Positions 1-11,493 of a DNA stretch of 64,000 nt are shown here, one piece after another (positions within the stretch are counted from its first letter, which is position 1; every line of letters begins with the position of its first letter). Source of the DNA: Effrenium voratum. Taxonomy: Eukaryota; Sar; Dinophyceae; Suessiales; Symbiodiniaceae. The position numbers and the translations under genes are program-made. Where the stretch lies: assembly GCA_963377175.1 (NCBI GenBank), contig CAUJNA010002913.1, positions 485,595 through 549,594 on the forward strand, written 5' to 3'. The notes below the pieces were generated by a model. That model ran no database searches and was not told the DNA's origin. It was given only the letters and a program-made list of their open reading frames with translations.

Positions 1-420
1 GGTTGGTTGCTTGATTGATTGGTTTGTTGGTTGATTGGTTGGTTGGTTGCTTGATTGGTTGGTTGCTTGATTGGTTGGTTGCTTGGTTGCTTGGTTGCTT
101 GATTGGTGAGTGAGCGAGCGAGCGAGCAAGTGATTGGTTGGTTGGTTGGTTGGTTGGTTGGTTGGTTGGTTGGTTGGTTGGTTGGTTGGTTGGTTGGTTG
201 GTTGGTTGGTTGGTTGGTTGGTTGGTTGGTTGGTTGGTTGGTTGGTTGGTTGGTTGGTTGGTTGGTTGGTTGGTTGGTCGGTGCATTGGTTATTTGATTG
301 AGGTGGTTGACTGACTAACTGATTGATGGATTGATTGACCGATTGATTGGTTGATTGATTGGTTGATTGGTTGATTGAGTGACTGACTGACTGACTGATC
401 GATTGATTGGGCTGAATTGG
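1..420. repeat. (GGTT)n microsatellite and diverged GATT/GACT edge
   Basis: Pure GGTT from about 134 to 277, flanked by imperfect TTGATTGG and TGACTGAC units. Confidence 0.95.
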
Positions 421-1334
421 TCGGGAGTTGAAGTCAAGTGAACTGAACTGATTGATCGATGAGGCGCGTGGATGGATAGATGCAGATTGGCTAGACGAGG
501 ATGGATGGAAAACCGGACAGCTAGATGGATAAACAGACAATTGGATAGGTAAGTAGGTGGACAAGTTGAAAGAGAGACAAATAGAACGGTAGACAGATGG
601 GTAGGCCGAAAGATGCATAGGTAGACAGAAAGTGGCAGAGGTAGATAGATATGCGGACATGTAGAAAGACAAAGGACAGGTGAGGCTACATAGGAATCCT
701 CTTCGAGCTCGAAGAGCGAGGGCAACCCTACCCGTAACGTATACCGCTGACGTGTTTTGTTGCACCCCAAGCTCCTCCTCAGCATTGCCTGCATCACCTG
801 CACGCAGGCCGGCCCCAAACACTTGGGCCACAAAACATCTCCGGCCTCCTTGGCCTTGCGACGGGCTTCTGATGCCACGTTGCCCGACCTTCAAAAAACA
901 CTGTAAATGCCGTGCAAATCCTCCCGGACAGTCCCTTACATCCCCTGCATTTCCTGCATCGCTCAAACCCTTCAAAACTGCCGCCCTGCGAGTAGGTTTT
1001 GGCAGTAGGCGGACATGTCTGCGATCCAGCGAGCGGCTTTTCTTGCGCAAGTGCGGCCGCCGCCGCTGTGCGGAAAACATCGCACATACCGTGTTTTTCT
1101 TCATTTTTCCACGGGTTTCTGTGAGGCTGGGACGGGCTGCCGGAAATACTTAAAAACACTGATTGGCTTTCGGGGTGAGACCCGTGTGGCGCGCGCGCGC
1201 GCCGGACCCAAGCGCCGGACACAAGCAGGCACACATGCACTCAAGCTAGGGTGGGTGAGTGCTCCAGCCTCTTGCGCGTGTGGGTTCGCCTAAACAGATG
1301 AAACAGGGTCCCGCCTAAACAGAGTTCTTCCTTA
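421..1334. other. No confident gene
   Basis: Gtagacag-rich simple sequence to about 680, then GC-rich DNA with overlapping open frames on both strands (minus frame [15 protein letters not shown] near 850). No splice-bounded exon could be fixed. Confidence 0.4.
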
Positions 1335-1493
1335 AATCCAAAACTCAGCTTTACCAAACCCATGTTTTCTTACATGTCTCTTGTTTAAAACCTGCCCACA
1401 ATCAAACCCACAAAGGGGGTAGTACTTCAGCCCCCAACTTGACATTATCTCAGGGGCCCCCGATTGTTGCCTGGCCCCTGAAAAATACAACCT
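1335..1493. repeat. Direct repeat copy 1 (about 160 bp)
   Basis: Starts aaatccaaaactcagcttta; second copy 257 bp further on in the same orientation. Confidence 0.9.
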
Positions 1494-1591
1494 GCCCAGT
1501 GCAATTGCCTCTTAGCTAGTCAAGTAGTTAGACAGCCTAGGTGAGGCTGGCAGTGCTTCATGCTGTGTTGTTAGATTTGGGCCTGCTCCTC

Positions 1592-1751
1592 AAATCCAAA
1601 ATTGTCAGCTTTACCAAACCCATGTTTTCTTACATGTCTCTTGTTTAAAACCTGCCCACAATCAAACCCACAAAGGGGGTAGTACTTCAGCCCCCAACTT
1701 GGCATTCTTTCAGGGGCCCCCGAAATAAAGTCTTGTTGCCTGGCCCCCCCA
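1592..1751. repeat. Direct repeat copy 2 (about 160 bp)
   Basis: Near-identical to 1335-1493 with small indels near the ends. Confidence 0.9.
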
Positions 1752-1770
1752 AGAAAAACAAAAGGAAGCT

Positions 1771-2005
1771 CCAGCAATACTAAATCAAATGGAAACTCAA
1801 GTCTGCCGATACTAAATCAAATGGAAACTCAGTTCCAAATCTCAAAAGGAAGCGCCAGCAATACTAAATCAAATGGAAACTCAAGTCCAGCAATACTAAA
1901 TCAAATTGAAACTCAGTTCCAAATCTCAAAAGGAAGCTCCAGCAATACTAAATCAAATGGAAACTCAAGTCTACCAATACTAAATCAAATGGAAACTCAC
2001 TTCAC
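1771..2005. repeat. Minisatellite (agcaatactaaatcaaatgg unit)
   Basis: Seven copies of a ~30-bp unit, four sharing a longer period that includes agttccaaatctcaaaagga. Confidence 0.9.
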
Positions 2006-2651
2006 CTGGATCTCAAGATACTATTCTGGGTACCCCCTTCGTTGGGGGGGGGGGGTCCCCCCTTTACTAATCCCATTTGGACATTAGATTCCAAAGATGG
2101 ATTGTATCGATAGCTGCAGAAACCGATTGATAGATGGATCGAGAGATTGGTGGATAGATAGGTGGATACACAGCTCAGATATGCAGGCAGAGAGATAGGT
2201 GGGCAGATAGGGAGGTTGCGACAAAGCAAGTCTTGCAAGGAAAAACAAAGATGCACTCAACCTTGCGGTTGCGATCTGAAGCGCCGAGTAATTGCTGACC
2301 TGGCGTGGTATTGCTTTGGGTTGTCGTCGCATAAGATATGTCTCGCACACGCGAGCAGAAGTGTTGTCCCTTGAATCGCGGTAGCTCTGCCGGTTCATCT
2401 GCAGTCAGGTCTGCGGCTTCTATCAGGTTCTTTTTTTCCTGGAGGGCCCCTGTCAGGTGTCATTTGAGTCACAATCAAAACCCGGTACAAAAATGGTCGA
2501 CCCAGAACCACGTAAAGAACCAAGAAGGCGGCCGCAGCTATTTCCGGCTGGGATCGTTCCTTACTAACCTTCATTTACCCGGGTTTTGGAGTGCGGCTCA
2601 TTTCCTCTGTGAGGGCCCGGTCCCAGTGCGTCATGTGGCAGTACGACTCAC

Positions 2652-2747
2652 GGCCCGAGCCCGCCGACCGGCGGCCGGCCCCCCCAGATGCCAAGGCGCG
2701 GAGCCCTCCACGCCGAGCACCCAGGACTCCGGGTAGGCCACCGCCGC
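2652..2747 (-). CDS. Exon of unknown gene
   Basis: Long pyrimidine tract plus acceptor (cgcttttttccgccag|G) and a perfect donor GCC|GTGAGT. 32 codons: AAVAYPESWVLGVEGSAPWH then LGGPAAGRRARA. The plus-strand frame over the same bases is its antisense shadow. Confidence 0.6.
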
Positions 2748-5700
2748 CTGGCGGAAAAAAGCGAAAAAGAGCCGAGGAAAGGAAGGGAAGGAAAGAGCAG
2801 ATCCAATGGAAGTCCATTTTGGCAGAGGGGTCAAAAGTCAGAGGAAGTCAATGAGCTATGAAATCAACCTGACTTTTGTTCATTGTGAATGTCTCCCATT
2901 GCATACAACCGCTCGACACGGTGGCTCACAAAATTGGATCTGGCAAATGGAAGCAAGACGTGAGCCTTGAAGAGCTAAGCATTTGTTTAGGGTGCCCTGT
3001 TGCCCCAGGCCTCGTGCTCGCTTTCGTTGGAAATAAGGAGTATTCAATTTGCAGCACCTCTCGTTGACATTCGACGTAGATACTGGGACCATGCTCGGCT
3101 TGTGAAGACCGCATGCTCTGACAACCATTGCAAATGCAGCCGATGTCGACCATGGAACAAATATGCCGATTTCATCTTGTCGAGTTCACTGTTGGCAGAA
3201 CGCGCTGGTCCGACCTGCGAACTTCACTTGACGTCCATGTTTCCAAGGAATCCAATGGTGTCTTGGAAAAAATTCGACCAACTCAAAGTGAAAAACCTCC
3301 GAAATCGTCCTGCAAGCTGAAGAAGCCGCAGCAGCTGCCCAAGTCCAGCAAGGTGAAGGCGCCCTACGAAACGTCCCCGAATCCCCATTGAGTGTCTTGG
3401 CCAAGTCTGTCTGTTCAATTGCCAAAAAGTCCGATCTACCACAACCAGCGAGCATCACAAAGGCCTGCCTTGAATGCTGGGTTAGGGTTTAGGGTTTAGG
3501 GTGTCTCTTCGGTTTTCGGAAATTGCGCACCCAAACTATCGGGTGGGAAGAAAAACTCGGGGAAGCGACCCGAAAACCAGTCAACAATATAGCCACAGGA
3601 CCGCGTTTGGACAAAGTGACGTTTGGCATTGTTAATCAAGTCCCAAACTCACATGCAAACTGCATGAGGCAACGCACATGGCTGAATCAAGTGAGAAAAT
3701 GACATGAAGAAGAGGGACGGCCAAGAAGAAATAAATATGGCAACAAGTGTGTCGTCTTATGATCATGCCCGAGTTAGAGACCGAATGATTGACCCGAACT
3801 ATGTTATTACCTTTGTGCAAATAGTTTGTCGTGCCGATTTATCTATAAGTACGTCAATAGTTCTACGATATGTTCATGTTCCTACATGTGTATATATATA
3901 TATATAACTGTCTCGCTGTGTTGATTTGCTAACTTGCTGTTTGACAAACTATGTCTATAATGTAATGTTGCTCTCCGCATGCGGTGTGCATCCTCCTCCT
4001 AGCCACCCACAAGATTGATCGATGCGAAGGAAAGGGTCGTATGCCGGATTCCTGTCCCAACTCAGCTACTGGATTCTGATATTGGGTGTTTCCTTTACTT
4101 TACAGGGCACCCCTTTCTCAGGTAAAGGGGCAACTGACACTTTGATCCCCACTGAGCAAATGGAGCTTTATCGGGGGCCCCGCACCTCGCCGAAGGCTTT
4201 CTGCAGCTCCGCGTCAATGGCGGCCCAGCCTGGGGGGGGGGGGTTGGGGTGGGGCGGATGTGGAAAAATCTGCCCGCACCAAACAATGGCCCAACACGGC
4301 TAACTCGATTTCAACCGGCGCAGGCTTGATTAAGAGAGCGCCTCTTTCCTGAGCACGCCTCTTCTCACAAGACTGAATCGCTTCAATATAGCACTCAAGT
4401 AGACACTGACTGACTTGGGGCTAAAATCTGGCCAGCCCGCAACGCATGAAGATTCTCAGCCGCGGCAAGACAAAGAGGCCAAACGGCAGGTCCCTTCTGA
4501 CCCGCCTTCTGACCCGTCACTGGTCAAGCTCCAATGTCTGCTCTGCCAACATCAAATCTGGTGCCCGAATGCAACAGTAGCTGTAGTGGCTGACTTGATC
4601 CCAATACCTTAAGAGCGTTGCAAAGCCCTAGAACCGAGTAGTTTGTCTGGGACCCAGGATGACACCAACTGTTGTCTGCTGCCCCTGGTCAGTATGGGGA
4701 ACAATTTCTACAGTGCTTACTAGAATGCTACGAGACATGCGGGTCTCCATGGATCGGCTCAAGCCAGACTGTGTGACATGTATAGTTATCCTGCAAATAA
4801 TCTGAACTATTCTTACACAATCGCATATTGACTTACGATATACAGACAATACAAGATTGCTATCAAGGTTCATGAAAACCGGAATAGATTCACCAGTCTA
4901 GCACCAAGGCTCGCCTTACAACGCTTATCGGCCGGCAAATGTAGTCAAGCACTGGCCACGTGGCCAGTAAAGGATTTGCGTGGCCAGCAAAAGATTGCGC
5001 CTAAAAAGGTAACAGTTAACTTGGAAAGAGTTCTCTCTCAAAAGGACCCTATGACCCTCATGTCGTTCTGCTGATCCCTGCTAATCAGAGGGAGAAAATT
5101 AATCAGGGACCTTCTCCCGCAACTTTCGACACCTTCGAGTGGGTCCAAAGTGACATCCTCAAAATGGTCCCTCTCTCGGCGGTTTAAAGGGAAACCAGGA
5201 CCCGCAAGCAGTTTTGAGACACAGTTGGAAGCTGGGCTGAAAACCCAACGAGAACCCAGGATTTGACCGGGACCTTCAAATCCCAAGAAGGACGCACCCC
5301 GAGGGAAGGGCGGGTGACAAAGTGCCGCCAGGGTCGGTCGATGTACCTGGGCGTGGCCGAGCCTGGTGGTGGAGCAAGCAAAGGGCTCGATCCCACTTAC
5401 CCAAGGTCTGGCATTCCAAAACCAAGACGTCTCAAAGTTTGGAAGTATCCACAGCTTGAAGGTAAGTCATGCCTTTTGCTCAAACTCAACCCAGCCGCCA
5501 GCTGCAATACCAAAATGGTTAAACTCCCACTCCGCATGGTGGGGCCATTCAACGGGTGGCAGGCTCTTTGTGTATCGCGGGCGTGCGGTGCGGTTCCCTT
5601 TCTTGGGGTTGCAGCTCTGCTGTGTCCTTTGGAGTGCAAGCCATACAAATGCAGCCCTGTCTAATTGGATATGTGGCAAAGCTGATACATTTGTCTGATA

Positions 5701-8700
5701 TACATTTATACATATATAAATTTATACATATATACATATACATATATTTATTCTGTTCAAAACAAATGCAATCTTTTGGAACCGAGACCCAAACGTAAAA
5801 AGTGATGCCCGAGTGGCGTGAAGTCTGCCTGGGGCAGCCTCGCCGCTAGCCTCGCCTCGGCGGAGACCTGAGCCAACCGGACGGCAGGGCGGGACCCCGT
5901 TTTGGGATGGTTTTAAAGGGAAGCCGCCAGGAAGCAACCCATTCAGGTATGTATGCATGTGTATGCATGTGTATGCATGTCATACGTGTGCGTGTGTGTG
6001 TGTGTGTGGTTTGTTGAGGAGCTTTGAAGTTGGTTTTAAGGGACATCAAGGTGAACAACACCATTTTGGGGATTTCTCGATTTTGACACATGAGGCCGCG
6101 GCAAAACCTCAATTGAAATGGGCTGCACATGTGTTTTCTTATCGGTTTTGCGTCTAAGTTTATCGTTTTACACATTAGATGTATGTTCAACCTTCTCGTT
6201 TTTTTTTGCACCTTCTCGTTTTACCGGGGTTCGCGCATTTTTGGACAACTGCGCGCATCAGCTCTCATGGTGGCTTCAAAGGCTTTCATCGTCGGACTCA
6301 CGAGCAGCAAGCTCCTTCCATGCTTTTCGTTTGCGCTTGCTTGCTTCAATTTGTTTGGCTAGCCTGCGCTCATCAACTGCAATAATGTGTTCCAACGTAG
6401 AGTCCAAGACATGTTCCAACGTAAAAGACAATGACAAGTATGCTGTCCATGGCCGGGAGACATCAAAGGGAAAGCTAGGGTAGAGTGGCTAAGTTCCTCT
6501 CAATGGGCAACTCCTCACGGGCATGGGTTCTGTCAAAAAGCGTTATCGTTTTTGTTATCGTTTTCAGCGTCGTGACTCGGAAGCCTCTCCCGGGTCTCAA
6601 TGCTCCAAGCCATGGTTGTGAACAGGAAGGACGGAAAGGGAGCAAACAAGATTGAGCAAAATGCTAGCAATACGTGCATTCCATGCTCCAAACCTTATCG
6701 TTTTCCAGCACAAACAACACGGAAACACCCAAAAACCTTATCGTTGTTTTTTGCACCTTGTCGTTTTACCGGGCTTCGTGATTGTCCAACACAATGTGCG
6801 CAACTCTTACATCCCGCAAGCACGAGAGTATTGCCAGTACCTCACATACCCATTTCTGAGGTACCCTTTTAGAAGCAGCCAGTCTTGGGTCAAATTCAGT
6901 TCTGTTGGAAAAAATAGGTCTGAGTGAAGCTTCGTGGGGTCCGGATCCTCAATTGCCTGTGAGCTCATGGCCCTGAAACCGAATCTGAGCGCCCAACACC
7001 CTCGGCCAGAAGACTACAGGCATGCAGGAGCAATCAAACGGCTCAAATTGCCGCAGTTTGATCAGGGGGAGTGCGGACTCGATCTTTTTGTACTCCCCTC
7101 AGTAGCCTAGCCGAAGGTGACTGCCTCCAAAAGCCATTGCTTTCTGGGTCTCATGCTTATCTGCAGTGAATTTCTCTGGGCAAGCCACTCCGGAATCCCG
7201 GCAGCTTCGATTTCATCGCTCGACTTACCGATTCGGACTCGCTCGTGAACAAGTTTGCCCAGAAATTCAGAATGCAAGGGGCATTGGTTTCGGTTCAGGG
7301 AATGATGGGCTTCCTGGTGGTTTTCCCCTTTGAAGCCACCAAAAAAGGGTGACTCAGAAAAAGCCACACCCAAACTACTTGATTCTCTTCTGGCTAAACA
7401 TGGACTTTAAGCACCCAACCCCGCAACCCATGGCCGGGCACCCAGCACCTTGGGGAGCGCGGAGCCAGATGCTTGCGCCTCACCGGAGCGAGACAGCCAC
7501 TGGTTGAAAATGCGTGTAACCTGCCCAGAGACTACGGGCAAAACGAATATGGCCCTCTTACAAAATCGGCTGGGTGGCTGGAAGGCGGAAAACGGGGGTG
7601 TTCACCTCAGACAAATTCTGATACCTGATGGTCTGCTCTATACACCAGAAAAATGCCGAGAGGGGACCGCAACTGACAGGCCCCAAACCTTCCATCCCTC
7701 CGTCAAATGCCCCAAACGCCTGAGATTTGCAGCTTCATAACTCTTGATAGCTGACAACCTGGCCTTGCCACCAAGCCAGCTTATTTGTACTCATATTGGT
7801 TCCGTGTTGCTTTGAGAGCTGACAGCTTGGTCTGCATGGAATCAACGTGTGATGCAGCAAAGCACTCGGTCGACGCTGACAGTCGCAGGTTTGCTTCTGT
7901 CGGCCAGGCCGCGCACTGGATTGCTCCGAGGTTCTTCCCATTTGCTTCAAGTTCCAGTGAAAAAGACATAAACCGGCCACTACACAGTTCCCCGCGAAGC
8001 CACCAGCAAAAACAACGACTCTCAACAAAATAGAAGAAGATTGTGTAATGATACTATTCCCATGACCGGGCGCAAAATCCTAGGACATCCGAGCAAGCTG
8101 ATCTTGTTTCTCTTGAACATGGCCTATGAATGGGGTCCCCGAATTTTGGAAGCACCTCATGACACGGTTGGCCGACCCAGTCTTACCGTCCCGCAACCGC
8201 GGCCAAGCCTGCAGCTGATCCCGTGCCTCAAATACTTTGGCTTAGATCGAGGCGTTGGGTATGACGCAACTACTTGTCGGCACGTGGTAAGTCAACTTGT
8301 CCGAATGTCAGTGTCCCAGTCAAAGTAACTTGCTTGAACCTGTAAACATATGTAGGATGATATCACTGCCATACGGGGGTCGTTTGCGCCCGTGAATCCA
8401 AGGGTAAATAGTGGCATCCGGCTCAAAGGATCCGGTCTTTGAACAGTTCACCACAAACCTGCAGCAAGCCAATGCGTGTCAATGCCAGCTTGCGCGAGAG
8501 AGCAGTTCATCTGAGACTTCACAAAATGGAAACACGTCAGTCCCATTCTGCCCAATGCGACCCCGGTACCCCGTTCACAAGGCATTGCAAAGCTTCAACA
8601 TGCTATGGTAGTGGGCCATTGTCTTGGAGCTTTTCCTGCCAGCTTTCAGAAAACGCGTACTTTACGTGTCTACATGCAAATAGGACGCTATCATGTCCCA

Positions 8701-10647
8701 GCACGACGCCTTTCTTCCCTTCGTACTCCTTAGCGGATTGTTCCAAAAGGGCAGCGCAAAGGGGCAAAACGTACACAAACCACAAAGAAAGACATGGGGA
8801 AATGGACATGTAGGAAGCAGGTGATGTCAAGCCCAGAGGCCCATGGACTGCCATAAAACTGATATTTACATTCAGTCCTTTCTTCCAATACAAAAAAGGG
8901 TCCCCAACTCCAAATGATCAACGCTACTGTACCAACCTCAACTCCAGTTGAATTAAGGAGCCCCCCTATCCTTGCTCGCTTGGGCCCGAAAAGTTGCATG
9001 TTACGAACTTGAGCTGCCCCCACGACTTGCTGATTGGGTGCCCCAAAACCAGCCAGGACCAATTGGGGGTGTGATTCATCGAATTACGCTCACGCAACTT
9101 GCATTGTGCAGGGGGGCTTTAGGAAATTGGGTGGACTTTAAATCATGTAAAGTATATGCCGCTAAGACAAGCAATTGCGAGTAAGAAGGGAAGCAGAATG
9201 CCATTACCTGACCCCAAAGCTCATGGTGCCTTTCACTGAGCGGTCTGGAAACCACGTATCGGTAGTGTCTTGCTCACTCCATCCCTTCACAACTCAAATG
9301 ATTCTGAAAACTAACCATTTGCTCATCCCATGGCTAATTCCCCCCCTTGAGTTGGCTGGGCCAGCCTTAGACCCCCAAAGAGTTACAAAAGCGGAAAGTG
9401 ACTCGGAGCCCCAAAAAGGCAGAAAGGCAAAGGATTCGTTGAGCCTGGCACTGGATGATGCCCTTTTGTTTTCTCAATCTGCCCGCATCCTACGGTGACA
9501 GCGTCAACTTTTCCCTGAACCTGCGCGCCTGCGGTCGCTGCAGGGCGTCCCACCGAGCGCCCTGGCCAGTTGGAGGCCAATCTAGTTGCATGGCCCAGAC
9601 AGGATACAAGTACGCGTTGGACTAGGGCGAGACAGCGGCTGGCAGTGAATAATTGAAGTAGGAAGTGAAGCCACTCTAAGTCGCCTTCCCGAAAGAAACA
9701 AGGGCACAAAAAGCAGGGTATACCACAGCAAGCGGTACAGGTCAGTTGAACCCAAAAGAACTCTGGGAGAGGCAAATGGTCCATCAGGCTTCAGGTTCCA
9801 TGGGAGCCCGACTTGGCATCCAAACTCCTTAGGTCTTTCCGACTTCACACAGGAAAGCTGGGTGGAGCAATGCCTCCGGCTTGTCACTCGCCGACAAAGA
9901 GTTGCAGGCGCAAGCCCCCAGGTGTTGCAGTCAGTTTTGTCGGACCAATTCATGCGTCCACATGCCGAGCAGGGGGAAACTTCAGCGTAAAGCTTGGTTA
10001 CCAGAGGTTCAAACCAGCAACCGAAAAATAAAGCCGACCCTCAGCTGCACTGCCGATATCAGGCTCTGGCTCATTGAAGCATCTATGCAGTGAATTGATG
10101 CTCGAGCAATGCGAGAAACACAACAAAGCGCGCGCATTCACAGCACTCCCACTAACTCAGTTTCTGAGGCAAGTCAGACCTCTGGTAAGGGTCTGGCTAT
10201 TGTGACAGACCATGCTCTGCGAACACAGAGCCAAAGTGGGCATGGGTCAAAGGTGAGAAGCCGACGCATAAACCATGTCATCCAAATCGTGTGCAAAATA
10301 TCACTTGGCCTCCAAGCAAAATAATCACCACAGTCAAACAAGCGCGGCAGTTGACAAGACACGGTTGCTGAACCATCGCCTCTGGGGAAGGTTCCAATAA
10401 TATCTATCTCTACAATTGTTTGAGAGACACTGTCACTGCACACTCCGGCCATTTCCTCGCAAGCTTTGAAGAGTTGTGCTGCAAAATGGTGCTGCATGTT
10501 CAAGTGACGAAACCAAGCACAATCTGCCAAAGGCTCTACCTGCAAACATGTCCAAGCAACCCATCCGGTCCAAAAGCTCGGCCTTGCGCTCGGCATCTCC
10601 CCACTCAACCAACATGCACGAGCCTGGGGGGCTGAAGGAGTAGTTCC
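2652..10647 (-). CDS. Unknown gene(s): four scattered exons
   Basis: Exons at 10647-10540, 7313-7229, 5867-5829 and 2747-2652 have AG|G acceptors, GT or GC donors and protein-like composition, all on the minus strand. Their phases do not all connect directly, so exons are missing or they belong to more than one gene. No family was recognised. They lie downstream of the zinc-finger gene in the same direction. Confidence 0.45.
3481..3502 (+). repeat. Interstitial telomere-like tract (TTTAGGG)n
   Basis: About three tandem TTTAGGG units (gttagggtttagggtttagg). This heptamer is the plant/dinoflagellate-type telomere repeat. Confidence 0.8.
3503..5828. other. No gene seen; intronic or intergenic
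   Basis: Low-complexity TA/CA at 3885-3905, two R90 copies, no splice-bounded coding segment found. Confidence 0.4.
5150..5210 (-). repeat. R90 dispersed repeat (partial)
   Basis: ctcaaaatggtccc ... ggtttaaagggaaacc. Confidence 0.55.
5829..5867 (-). CDS. Microexon of unknown gene (39 bp)
   Basis: Acceptor ggctcag|G, donor CAG|GCAGAC. Thirteen codons, VSAEARLAARLPQ. An R90 repeat lies 18 bases upstream of the acceptor. Confidence 0.45.
5885..5945 (-). repeat. R90 dispersed repeat
   Basis: Core ggttttaaagggaagcc; ends 18 bases before the acceptor of the exon at 5867. Confidence 0.65.
6027..6092 (-). repeat. R90 dispersed repeat
   Basis: ggttttaagggacatc ... ccattttggggatttc ... ttttgacaca; retains the TGTCAAAA end. 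Confidence 0.75.
7229..7313 (-). CDS. Exon of unknown gene
   Basis: Acceptor accaccag|G, consensus donor G|GTAAGT. Reads EAHHSLNRNQCPLHSEFL then GKLVHERVRI; phase 0 to 1. An R90 repeat ends five bases before the acceptor. Confidence 0.55.
7318..7366 (+). repeat. R90 dispersed repeat (partial)
   Basis: ggttttcccctttgaagcc ... aaaaaagggtgactcag, directly before the exon acceptor at 7313. Confidence 0.65.
7376..10539. other. No confident exon
   Basis: Mixed composition; a possible short exon near 9490-9560 was not accepted. No repeats of note. Confidence 0.35.
10540..10647 (-). CDS. Exon of unknown gene
   Basis: Acceptor ccgccag|G, donor CAG|GTAGAG. Reads NYSFSPPGSCMLVEWGDAER then KAELLDRMGCLDMFA; phase 1 to 1. 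Confidence 0.6.
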
Positions 10648-11286
10648 CTGGCGGCTGGTGCCGATAATGCAATGAAAACAAATCGAACACTTCCGCTGGG
10701 GATGACAAGCCTGGTTTACACAAAGGCAAGATCAGCACAAGAGGAAAGGCATTGCCACATGGCAGATTTCCAGCGGACGTGGGAAGCAAACATGTCCGCG
10801 GCATTGGAAAGGTGACCCTTGCGCGGCTCTCTTCGGACAAACAGGATAAAGGTTCGCGGCTGTAAAGATCTTGCCCATTGGGTCCAATCTTTGTTTCAAC
10901 CTCCAAACACGCGGAAAAGTCTCTGCTCCTAAGTTGTGGTGGTTGTACTCTTGGCATGTGCTCACGGAGCGTCTGCGCGCCTGAGGAAGCAGCTGCCTGC
11001 CCCACGGCCTGGGCCATGCGTCACTTGGTGCTTCGACTGCATGCCAAAGCAAATCACATGGGAAACGGAGAATGGCCACGTGAATCATTCATGTGGCAGC
11101 TCGCGGACTTCTTTTGCCTTCAATATGTGTCAATCTCCGCATTTTGCAACTTGCCAGAACTGCCATGGTGAAACCATGAGAACATGCGTCCTAGCATCTC
11201 ACAGCCCGAGGTTTCACGGCAAAGTACACATCAGTGCGTCGCTGTTCGGTAGTATCTTACTGACATGTCTGGTGGCTCACTTGGCC

Positions 11287-11493
11287 TCACCACTTTCCCT
11301 TGCCCCAGCCACTCCAATCCTCCTTGCCAAAACCTTTGCCGCCCTTTCCCCAACCGCCGGCGCCCTTGGCCACCCCATTGCCCTTGCCGCCGCCCCAACC
11401 CCAGTCGCCGCCCCAGTCACCGCCCCAGTCTGCCATCGAAGCCATCATGGCAAACATCTGGGACATGTCGCCCCAGCCGCCGCCCTTGCCGCC
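11287..11493 (-). CDS. Zinc-finger protein last exon: Gly/Trp/Lys-rich tail
   Basis: Drawn from acceptor ggcaag|G (phase 0). Contains MSQMFAMMASM, WGGDWGGDWGWGGG and repeated GWGKGGKG, ending GKGKW and TGA at 11287-11289. The frame is open back to an ATG at 11526, so a separate 79-aa protein starting there is an alternative. A GTGAGG donor overlaps the stop. Confidence 0.65.
   Translation of the reverse strand, partial: GGKGGGWGDMSQMFAMMASMADWGGDWGGDWGWGGGKGNGVAKGAGGWGKGGKGFGKEDWSGWGKGKW

Noticed and set aside
2813..2840. Dinoflagellate spliced-leader sequence (ccattttggca)
   Set aside because: Only about ten bases match the leader's CCATTTTGGC core; flanks do not fit a relict leader.
2591..2854. 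Plus-strand Arg/Pro-rich exon
   Set aside because: Antisense of the minus exon 2747-2652, which has a far better pyrimidine tract and a perfect GTGAGT donor.
9505..9560. Possible exon GARWDALQRPQAR on the minus strand
   Set aside because: Short, no phase partner; two other frames equally open.
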